DNA from: Gautieria morchelliformis
Taxonomy: Eukaryota; Basidiomycota; Agaricomycetes; Gomphales; Gomphaceae
Assembly: GCA_015179125.1 (NCBI GenBank)
Contig: WHVA01000152.1
Span: forward strand, 1 to 64,000
Reading direction: 5' to 3'
DNA length: 64,000 bases
Of this stretch, positions 41,462 through 51,665 are shown one piece after another. Numbering within the stretch: the stretch's first letter is position 1; each line of letters opens with the position of its first letter. The notes under the pieces were generated by a model. That model saw nothing but the letters and a program-made list of their open reading frames with translations. It was not told where the DNA came from and did no database searches. The position numbers and the translations under genes are program-made.

Positions 41462-41760
41462 GAGGGAGACGTAATAGTACTGCGTAGGCGTAGGCGCGTA
41501 TTGTCTTTGTGTGTAAATTAGCACCTAAAAATGAAATCCAGTGTCGGAGATTTCTATAATTATAGAACCTTGCAACAACGAAGAGCATTGTACGTTCATT
41601 AGGTGAAATATAAGGATATCATATCATATTATCATATGCTTATAAGAACCTTGCAAGCTTTTTGCGACCCTAGTCATCACGTGATTTTGTGGGGTGACCT
41701 TAACCCCGAGATTTCAAACTCCGACGCACCCTTCATCGTTATCCGCAGGTCTCGCTGCGA
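41462..41760. promoter_or_regulatory. Divergent intergenic region (LisH-CTLH gene / FunK1-1)
   Basis: About 300 bp between two genes read outward. It contains a CACGTGA E-box (about 41678) and AT-rich sequence with repeated ATCATAT words (41618-41637). Shared promoter function is inferred from position. Confidence 0.35.
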
Positions 41761-44068
41761 TGTCTATTCTCGTGGAAGAGCTGCATGATGCAGTATTCGA
41801 AAGTCCCTCACTCCTCAACAGCGTTTACCCACTTACCAATGATGCCGAAGCTGAAACCACCATCACTGCACTGGTCAACGAATATTTTCTTTACCCTAAC
41901 AGCCGACGGCCCCGGCCACGCTCAACTCTCAGATCTAATCTGGACAGGTCAGATGAAGGCAACAACTACAGTGGTCTTGTGGACATTTTCAACAATGTGA
42001 TTGCCAAAGGCCGCTGCAACTTCCACTCCAATCTCAACTTCAAAGTATGGGACACAAGTAATATGGATCAATTGAATGGTCAATGCCCTCAAAACCCAGC
42101 CATCATTGCTGTCCATGGAGAGTCTGATTCCCAGGGAAAGTACCTGTGGAGGGACATTCATGTTGCAGTGGAGGTCAAATCAGTGTGGAGTGTTGCACTG
42201 AAGCAAGCAGCCACCTATGGTCGATCCATGCTGGAACAAGATAAAAGGTGGTACAGTGTAGTCATCATCTACAACCACACCAAGGAAACACTTCGATTCA
42301 CATTCTACAATCGTTGTGGTCTCTTTGTTACCCCTGCGTTATCTTTGACAAAGCCCAAAGGGTTCAAAGCCATTGCTCATGGGCTTCTTGGAATGACCAG
42401 TTGCTCCCGATATGACGCAGGTATTGATGAGCACCATCTTGTCTATCATGGGTTCTCTTACGTCTACCTGCCAACATCCAATGGCACTGGACATTGGTGG
42501 AGAGTCAGTCATGTGCTTTGTCAGCAAATCGGCATTCGGGGAAGAGGCACGCATGTGTACACCATGTGTGATGTTCAGCAGCGTCTTGAAGAAACAGGAT
42601 CTGATAATGTCATTGACTATCCTATTCCAGTGAGAGCAATCACCATTAGACAGGGACCTGTGATGTGAACTCAAACCATTTCCCCCTAGACTTCACAACC
42701 AGAGGCCAATTCACAGCCACCAATGAAGAAATTAAAAACATCGCATCCCCTGCCCCAGGGCTCACAACCCTTGGGGGACACTAATCCTTCTCTGCCACCA
42801 ACACTTGCCCAATGTGATGCCCATGTGCTAAAGGAGTCACCTGGTATCAGAAATGACACCAACTGGCTGGAACTCTCAACTGATGACCTCTCTTCCCTGG
42901 TTTTGAAAGAATCTTGGCCAGACCAGGATCGTGCCATGCTGGAAACCAGGATGTTTGCTGTGGCACATGGTACACATGGTGTCCAAGATGTACTTGGTTC
43001 TGTCAGCTACCCCGAGATCTTAAATGTGTTCACCAGCTTGAAAGACTTTCATGTATGCAAAGTCTTTAAAGGTATGTACTCAAACTCTGAGGAATGCCCT
43101 CAGCCAGAGCCCCGTGCTCTTGTTCGCATGATATGTGCTACACAAGGACAGAGTCTTGTGCACATTGCCAAGCTGAACACCATGGTGAAGGTAATACTTG
43201 ATGCCATGATTGGTATGTTTTTTTGGAACCCATGGTCGTCAATGTGCTCATTGATTGGCTGTAGGACATTTGCAACTGTTTGCAAAAGGATACCTGCATC
43301 GAGACATATCAATTGGAAACATTTTAGCACGAGATAAACCTCAAGAACGAACACCTGCCATGATAGAGAAGAATGATGCAATTTTGAGCAACCAAGAGTT
43401 GGTAATGATTTTATGTCCTATATACTAAACTCACCTGTGACTGCCAGGTTTAGCTTTCTTAAACCATTCCTCACAAGTTGTTTGGGATTCATCATTGATG
43501 GGGACTTGGCAATTGAGTGGGAAGAACACTATAGGCCTGTGAAGCATTGTCCGGTGACAATACTCTTCCACCCCTTAGCATATATCCATTGACAACTCTT
43601 CAGGGAACTTTACCATTTATTTCCTACCGCATTCTTGATGCATGGTCAATCAATAAACCCACCTTGCACACGGCCATAGACGACCTTGAATCCTTTGCAT
43701 GGGTTGTGTTGTTTGCTGCATTGCGCAGAGCAACAAAGAAGTCACAGGTGGAGGTGCAATGGCTTAGGGTTTTATCCAGTGATGACAGTGATCGAGTGGC
43801 TGACAAAAAGCTTGTAATATTGCTCGACAAGTTAGACCCCCTGGATTTCTCTGAAGATCTCCGACCACTATTACCCCTGCTTGCGGATTGGTTCTCACTT
43901 GCCAACAAGGCACGGGACCAACTATACAAATTCATGAAGGAAGATTTGGTTTCTGCCAGTGACTCCAAAGTGACTCAAACATCGCTCCTGAAACTGAAAG
44001 AATTGTGTTATGGCTACTACATACAATACCTACAGAAAACTGTAGAGTTCCTTGCTACATTCCATTGA
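41761..44068 (+). CDS. FunK1-type protein kinase, copy 1
   Basis: FunK1 kinases are a large fungal-specific family, expanded in mushroom-forming fungi, with unknown targets. MSILVEELHDAVFESPSLLN starts the conserved part. VAVEVKSVWSVALKQAATYG and YNHTKETLRFTFYNRCGLF are the typical N-lobe segments. The catalytic loop GYLHRDISIGNILARD keeps the Asp, and FIIDGDLAIEWEE is the metal-binding segment. TLPFISYRILDAW and AIDDLESFAWVVL follow. Introns at 43213-43264, about 43400-43447 and 43554-43603 are GT-AG. At 42660-42689 there are two in-frame stops in 30 bases bounded by GT and AG, so either a very short intron or two nonsense codons. The N-terminus is about 60 residues shorter than in copy 2. 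Confidence 0.8.
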
Positions 44069-44378
44069 TAATCGATGTACGTTCAACCCTACTGAGTATC
44101 ATACCCATGATGAACTCTAAGTTCCCCGCCGATCCTATGTGGTTATTATTACTTTGAAAAACAGGGGGCAGGATAGAAATGCCACCAATGCACCAGCACA
44201 CTCCCAACGCGATGCAGGTCACGCATTTGAACTACAATGTTTCGTTTTTCAATAAGTACCATGAGTATGTGTGTGCCGTGTATTTCCAGTCAGCATTCTC
44301 AACCCTTCGGGGACGATCGTCATGTACAATCTCTCCGTCATCCAGATCCACTTCCGCGATGTCAGACGAACCTGAATC

Positions 44379-47300
44379 CTAGGTCTCGCCCTGGGCACAT
44401 GACTCCTGCTTCGCTGCTGTCGTTAGCAACTCTTGGAGGCTGGTCTTGATGGTCAATAGGGTCAAGAAAAATTCTGGGAGCAAGTACCACACAGCTCCCC
44501 CTCTAATGCCGTTAGCACACACGAGTGATTCAACTTGCCCGTGCGTGTAAAAATCGAAGAGATAAGCGTTAAGCTTGAACCCAGATTCGTTGTCGGCAGA
44601 GATATTGTTCATCGAAGGGGTGGCATGCCCGTTCATATGAATTCCCTGTCGCGCGTTCCGACATAATTCTTCGATGCTACCAAACGAATCGGTGTGCCCG
44701 GACTTGGAAACAAATTTTTAGCAAATAAAAGCTGTTAAAGTCGTTGAACGAAGAATTTGCCCAAATTCCCAGTCCAATGGTGAGGACGTCACCGGCACCT
44801 GGATTCCACTTAGCGGCAGCTGATCATCTGATCCCAGGGTTGTCACGGCCTTCGGCAGTGGTGGTAACACTATCATTGACGGATAGCGTTTCACAAGTGG
44901 GCGAAGATTCTCTTCATTTACCGCGGAACGTGGTAAAAGTTGCCGACCAAACATGTAACAGAGTACAAGCATCAGATCGCGCGCTGCCTTGCCCTGGGAT
45001 TGGTCACAGATCCGATGAATAACACCACTTCGCAGCAGCGCCACAAATGCCAGATTGTTTGGTTCCTGGTAGTATAGCTGTTACAGCGAATGTCATCTCT
45101 GTAAGCGACTTGCACTGGTAATATGTCAAAAACGTAATTGAATTCACTTACATGTGTGACAATCCCAGCCAGATTTAAAGGCTGTCCATCTGAGCTTAAG
45201 AGCTGTGCTCTTAGCAAGTAGTCGATACTGAATCGTAAGTGATGGAGGAGCTCAAGTCGACCAATTTCAGACCCAATGCTGATCTGCGGAAGGGACAGGA
45301 TCGTCGACACAGCTGTAACAGCATATTCGGCGTTCTGTGACCCCGCTAGGAGGTTGAACAACCTTAGACAGAGTGTTGTAGATAGCGGAAACTGGCCAGA
45401 AATTGGGGGCAAACGCGAGAGAACAAGCCGTTGAACTCTATCTAGCGTAATACCATGGAAAACTACCTTGTCTAACTGCAATATCGCATGTCAGTACTGT
45501 CATAAAATAATGGAGCACGAGATACCAACCAGATCAAATCCTCGACGCCCTGCCCCACCTGCAGCTTGCCGATATTGTAAGGCTGTGAGGTATGTAGTCT
45601 AGAATGATAAATATCGGACCTAGCCAAGCGAGGCATCGAGAAACCAGCCTACATCACCCGAAAACACCACGGTCTTGCAAGGCACGTTTATACCAAGCGC
45701 AAGGGTCCCCCTAGTTGTGAGCGTTACGTAAAAGCAAGATAACTTGCCCTATGGTCAAACGTACGTAGCTATCACCACTTGCAGGAACCCGACACGAAAG
45801 AGTCTATAATGGAAAGACTCAGCTCGATTTTTCTGACATTCAACCCGACTCACGTTTCTACCAAGTTGCGGTAATTCCTGTTCATGCCTGAGTGATGGAC
45901 TGCAATGCCTCGTCTGATTGCCGCAATCGCCCAGTCGGGGGTACTCGTCCAGCGTAAGTCCCTTAGATCTGACTCTAACGATGTTTTGTCGTATGAAATT
46001 TTGATTCCAGCAAATGAAAATTCTGGAGATGGAGCGGAAGGATCAAAGTTCGATTCCCAAGCGGTATCCTGCTGTATCTTAGTCACACCGTCATCCTCGT
46101 ACCTTTCGCTGCCGCTGAATCCGTTCCTTGATCCGTTCGCGGTCCTTCGCCTTGGATGTGTAGACTTCCCATGCTTGTAGTTTACTCTGCCACACGGGAC
46201 TAGTTGTCCGCCAAATTTCTTCGGCCTCCTCCAGGAAAGAATATATATATTTTTGCCGTGTGTTTCACACTGATGACGATCGAACGAGAAGATGAGGGCT
46301 GGCTGCTCACCCAGAAGGATGATCGATAAAATTATAGAGAACCGCCGGCAATCACCTACCAAGTCGCCTTCCGCATAAAGATCAGAAACCAAATGAGGCA
46401 GGCTCCCTTCGAGCTCCGTCGTTATCTCCGGAGCAATAGAGAGTAGGTCGTCTGGAGCCTTGTAAATTTCGTCATCTGTTAGCTGGTGCACTATCTCCTG
46501 CAACGTTTCATGCGAATCAGGCATCTCCCTAAGCTTGGATATAACCCTGATTAAGGTTTGTTCGTAGCGAAGAATATCTTGCTGTTTCAAAAATGTAGGT
46601 GGATCAAAAAATTCGGTTGGGTCCAGCTTCCCAAGATCGTCTTCGGTAATACCTGCCGTATCACCCAGCTTCCGGAGCGCTTGGAAGAGTGTAAGGCAAT
46701 CCCTTGCCTCGAGTGTAAAATCGGGCGGGAGTGCACTTCCTATAGCAGACGATAGCATGGACACTGGGTGCAAAAATCGAAGTCGACCGGTGGGCTTGTG
46801 CTGCCGCAGTCCGGTGAAAGGTGCCTGCGCGGCAGACCGCAAGTAGAAATATTTCCTTAGGTGAGAGTAGCGATGTTCATGGTAGATAAACCTGTGCTTG
46901 AAATGGTGCGCTGCTTGAACCGAGCTTAACCACGTATTGAACTTCTCGGGGTTCCCTACGGTTGCCGAGAGACCTCTAAAAATTGAACCGAGTTAGTGGA
47001 CCCCTTGACACACAGCCCACACTGACATAACTGGACATGGCGCAAGGAGCAGAATCTGCTCCCAGATTGCCCCTCCTTCCTCCTGGCTGATTGAGTGGAT
47101 TTCGTCGAGAATTATTCTATAGAAGAAGATATATCAGTTGCGTCTCTGCTTGGTGTAATGATACAAGACTGCCTTTTAAGCCTTGGCGTCCAGGCACGGG
47201 CCAGAGTAGGCGACAGTAGCATGATGGCTAGGATCTCGGGAACCGTGATTAGTATCTGACATTTTTGAGGATCGTGTATGCGATAGTCCCGAGTGTGGAT

Positions 47301-50037
47301 GGCCCAGCAGCTACGTTGCCCCTTCTGAAATCGGACAGAAACTTCCGCGGCAATCTAGCGCCATGGAGGTCGGTCAAAGTAGCTGCAACGACGACAGGAG
47401 ACAGTATACCTGTGTTACTAAGGCCTTTGTCGGCGCGACATAAACAAGGACCAAGTCATCTGAAGACCGCAAGACTCGCTCCATTGCGTAATAAGATATG
47501 AAGGTCTTCCCTACGCTAGTAGGTGCGACAACAAGCACTGAGGCCTCTTCATCGAGGCTATCAAGAACTTCACGTTGCCAGCGATCCGGATCAAACCAGA
47601 CACGAGGATCGGGCGCCGAGTCCAAAGACCGGTCCATGTACTCCCCGAAACATCGGAGGAGCCAATGCATGGGTGGCTCTGTTATTTTCATGAAAGGATA
47701 GACTGACGACCAAGACTTTTTCAAGACCTTTATAAACTCGAATGTCAGATCATGATCCGGTAGATTCCCTGCACCCAACAGGGACGCAGTCAGAGTAGCA
47801 AATCCGAGAGCACTGAGGACTGAAAATAAACCCGGATAACCGTGGGCGTCGCACGGGTGGACTGGTCTTTGATCACTCTCAGTACACTCACGCGATAGCG
47901 ATCCTGGGTGGACAGAGTCCCGTGTGGGATGATCGATCCATGCACGAAGCTCAAGGTCCAGACGGTACAACTGTACCTCTCTGACAAGCCAATTCTCTGC
48001 CATACATGTCGGATTCCGGAGAAGGAGGTCCGTTTTCTGTATCCGTGAATGCAAGGACGGGAGGCGGCTTAGTTTCCAGAGTTCCCCCTCATTTGTCCCC
48101 TTGCTGGACCACCACTCCAAATCGCTGGCTTCTTTCTTCCTCTGTCTCTTGGTCTGAACCTGCCGACGGGTCCTTTGGCCAGATGTCACCTTTTTTGAGG
48201 CGGCCGCATACACGGGGCGCTAAAACATTGATTGCCTGACCGTTAGACACGCAGAGGCTGAGCACATTTCTGATGGACTCACCGGTTTCGTTGTGGCAAT
48301 ATCGGTCGCTTTACCATGGAAAGGAATGGTGATCGGCTCCAAACGTTTCCCTAACACGCCAGTTAGACTCTGAGCTTGCAATCGAAGCCCAGCTTGAAAT
48401 CGTTGGTCTGCACGGAGGGCTTTTGCCCGGGCATTTGAATCCAAGGTCTGCATTTTACCATCTGCCCCTCCAAGGTGTTTTGGCAATATGGGTCGTCCAG
48501 GCCTGTGCCAATGCATATTGTCTTTGAACACCTTGCCAAGGCCGGAATCGAGATCAAATATGCTAGATTCGGGAGGAAAAGAGGATGGCACCGCATTGAT
48601 CTGTACTTGGGACAAGTACTGGTCTAATACTGGATACGAAAATGGTAATACGCAGAAGTCATTCCGGTCAGTATGACTCGGTGGAAGATCAGCTAGTCCT
48701 CTGTGACCGAGAAGTGGATAGGAAAACATGGCATTATCCATCCCAAGTGCGTTCCCCATCTCGGCAAGCTTAGATGTGTGTTCAAGTCTGATTAAGTTCG
48801 ACATGACCTCGGTTGTCAGAGATTGTGGAGGGATAGCTGTCAGGAGATGGAAGAATACTCTCCCGTCGAGATCGACATCGCGAAATGTCGGCATATCGGG
48901 AAAAGATCTTTCCAGGGAAATGAAAAGCGAAGGGAGAAACTTATTTCGGAGGTAGCCTTCCACCTCAGGAGAAAAAGTGGGTAATCTCTGGGCGCGAACG
49001 GATACCGATAATGTGTCCAGTATCACCCCATGGGCAAGGAATATATATAGAAAGGGACGAGCCAGACTGTCACCTGGCTCTACACCAGCGAGTACAGCCC
49101 TAGCAGCATTGAGAAGCCATTCGGTTCTGTTCTCGGAGGTTGTTCTAATATTTGAGAGACGGGGAGGTAGTTTTGCATTCAAACAAACGACTGCGCACCC
49201 CCTAGCCATCCAAATTCTGCTGTCAGTAATACTCCGATTATTAGACATGCGCCTTTGCTCGTATATGAACGAAAACATCTTAATGCCAGGTGTAAGTTAG
49301 CAGGCCAAAAAAAAAAAAGAGGGAGGCGGGTGGGGCAATACCTTGGTGTCCTTAAACACGGCACCTCGCATGAGAGCCACTGCGATTCCGCTCGTTAAGG
49401 TCTCATATACAAACATCCTCTGGTTGAGGGCCGTTTTGGCTTGAAGCCGTTCTCCAGCCCGAGCAGAGCCACCATCATCGGTCATGATAAACATAGGCTA
49501 CAGGGGCAAACGTCGGTCAAGTTCATGGCGCCACGAACTGATGTTATGGCATTTACCTTCCGATCCATGGCAAAACGGTGCCAATCTGGATCATTAAATT
49601 TTCGGAGTGTGTATAAAGCAATACGCAACTCCTTCACAGCTGCCTTGAGATAAGTCCGAGCAAGACACTGCGACGCCAAAACAAAATCTGACGATCCTGT
49701 ACGATATGACATGTGTCTCAAATCTATGCGATAGCGGTCTCAGTATAGACGGTTGGTCGGTTGGATCGAGGGCTTACCCTCGAAGAAAGCAACCTCAAAA
49801 ACTGCGTTACGCTTCACGTACTCCTTTAAGGTACGCTCGAAACTGTACCTTGCATGAAGGTACTGGAATGAAACATCTGAAAAGATGCCAGCGTTTCACA
49901 CTTCTCGGGATACCAGTTCGTCCCAGACCGTCTTCTTTCCCCACAGCAGGTAGAGGATCGTCCAATACGCTACTCAGCAGAGAATCGCCTTCCAGCAGGA
50001 AAAGCTCGTCTCCTGCGTAGTCGCCTATGATGTCCAT
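44379..50037 (-). CDS. DDX60-like DExD/H-box helicase (Ski2-like superfamily 2)
   Basis: Animal DDX60 is an antiviral RNA-sensing factor; the fungal role is unknown. Minus strand from [20 protein letters not shown]. Conserved parts follow: FSFIYEQRR, then [18 protein letters not shown], typical of DDX60. Motif I is [11 protein letters not shown] (about 47520), Ia is YVAPTKALV, then [20 protein letters not shown], motif II is [20 protein letters not shown] (about 47100) and motif III is [12 protein letters not shown] (about 46970). [27 protein letters not shown] and motif [16 protein letters not shown] (about 45700) come next. Motif VI reads [10 protein letters not shown], with Gly where the first Arg is expected. 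The C-terminal [20 protein letters not shown] precedes a TAG at 44379. Similar codons continue past it, so the end may be truncated. Many short introns. 47 open in-frame codons precede the start, separated by a TAG. Confidence 0.85.
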
Positions 50038-50181
50038 CTACCTTCCCTTCTGGCTGGTCCTGGTATACCAGGCCGTGTCGAATGTATACAAGGCTTTTTT
50101 GTCAGACCATGTCTCGGCGTCTGCAACTACGCCTACTTCTGAATAGTTTTTGAGTTCCAAGTTTTCTAGTTCGTCGTCCAT
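50038..50181 (-). CDS. Short ORF directly upstream of, and in frame with, the DDX60-like start
   Basis: The 47-codon frame MDDELENLELKNYSEVGVVA ... WYTRTSQKGR ends in TAG immediately before the ATG at 50037 and is in the same frame. It is either an upstream ORF or the true N-terminus of the helicase cut off by a TGG-to-TAG change. Acidic start and aromatic content look protein-like. Confidence 0.4.
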   Translation of the reverse strand: MDDELENLELKNYSEVGVVADAETWSDKKALYTFDTAWYTRTSQKGR

Positions 50182-50203
50182 TGGCCGGGAGAGGGAGCAG
50201 GGG

Positions 50204-50530
50204 TCAGGTCGTGGTGGTGAAAGTTTCGAGGAAAGCCGCTAACTGTATAAGAGGAATAAGCGCGTAGTCGATATACCTTACATCTAAAATGCCTTGGTAT
50301 ACCGAGATGTAATTGTAAACATAGAGCGCCACACAGATCACAGTCAAGGCGAAGCTCCCACAGCATGTCCAGCGCAAAATGTAGGGAGTTCCGAAACCTT
50401 TGAGTTGTTCACACAGGTGACCCACTGATACCGTCGAGCCATCTGCGTAGTCTGCATCAATCGCCGCGCGGCGCTGGAGTGTATTCACGGCCACTTTTTT
50501 TGGTTGGGGCTCGGACTCGTCGTCGCTGAC
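50204..50530 (-). CDS. Small predicted membrane protein (hypothetical)
   Basis: The frame reads LGTPEVSDDESEPQPKK, then NTLQRRAAIDADYADGSTVS, then one strongly hydrophobic segment (CCGSFALTVICVALYVYNYI), and ends LIQLAAFLETFTTTT. The first ATG gives 96 codons (50494), but the acidic Ser/Asp/Glu stretch just upstream is open in the same frame, so the start may be further up or in another exon. No family recognised. It overlaps the upstream side of the helicase gene on the same strand. Confidence 0.35.
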   Translation of the reverse strand, partial: VSDDESEPQPKKVAVNTLQRRAAIDADYADGSTVSVGHLCEQLKGFGTPYILRWTCCGSFALTVICVALYVYNYISVYQGILDVRYIDYALIPLIQLAAFLETFTTTT

Positions 50531-50705
50531 CTCGGGAGTTCCGAGCTTTCAAGTTCGAGTTGTTACGTAATTCACAGTGAGACGCGTTTATTGCCGCTCG
50601 CATGTCGGCCATGAGGATACCGGTGGAGGCATCAGTACTAAGTCGCGCGCTGGAGCGTATTCTCGACCACTTTTTTTGGCTGTGACTCGGACTCGCCGTG
50701 ATTAA
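50460..50705. repeat. Imperfect tandem duplication upstream of the small ORF
   Basis: GCGCTGGAGTGTATTCACGG with CCACTTTTTTTGG and GGCTCGGACTCG at about 50470-50520 recurs, diverged, at about 50649-50695 (GCGCTGGAGCGTATTCTCG, CCACTTTTTTTGG, GACTCGGACTCG). Offset about 180 bp. Confidence 0.6.
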
Positions 50706-51665
50706 TATTAATGCGGAACGAAGTTGCGGATGACACCTTCGTCCGCTACCCGGATTACCACCACTAGGAGTCTAATATCCTTGCCTGCAGTGTATTTCGT
50801 GCGTCGTGAGTGTCAGGCACGCCGCTCCAGTGAGTCCTCGAAGCACTTGGAAGCCTTTTATATCTGACGCGAGCATTTGCCGCCGCAGTTGAAAGTTCGA
50901 AAGAGTTGGGATACCCCAGGTCCTTTCGAAGTTCTAAATTAATGTGATGGCAGGAATACAAATTGATAAATAAATGTCGGCATCATTCCGGATCGACGAG
51001 TCGACATCCGAATCAACCATCGTGAAGGCAGAGTTTGAATAGCATGTCCTTGAATCTCACTTATGGCGTTAATATCTTTAGAACGTCAAAGTCTGCGCTT
51101 TGTTTTCACGCTCTGTCGCAAAGGAAGCCGGGGCCACTCCATCAGAATGGAAATTTATGCCCTGACAGTCAACGCTGTCAAAGAACAAACAATATGCGCG
51201 CGATGGAGTCTAAGTATATGAGTCTATATTCCGGTATGCAAGGTGTCCATCAACCTGCTGGATTTGATGATGATGTTACTGTACCGCATAACCTGCCACT
51301 GATCAGGATCGGAACCAAACTGACAGCGTGTTTTTCAAGATGACTACAGGTCGATGCAGGGACGAAGGCATCACTGGTTTCTGGTACACAATATAAAATG
51401 AGGTACGACAGCCAATGTGGCCTCAAAGTTCCCGATTATGTTACTTACGACGAAGGACCACAACCTTGTAGAATCCTCGGACTGGCCATTGGAGGGTGGT
51501 GTCAGTTTTGACCGTATCCACACACTCTTGACCATCGTTCGCCAATGTGTATTTCAATTTCTCATGCATGTGATGAACGGCTTGGAATGAACCTAGATAA
51601 TTAAATTCTTGTAATTTTTCTGGCTCAGTAGCTGGTTGAACATACGTCTGTCATTCTACACATAA
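50706..51665. other. No gene assigned
   Basis: A plus frame at 51035-51343 (102 codons) is open but without resemblance; other ORFs are short. This is the region between the small membrane ORF and the 3' end of FunK1-2. Confidence 0.35.
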
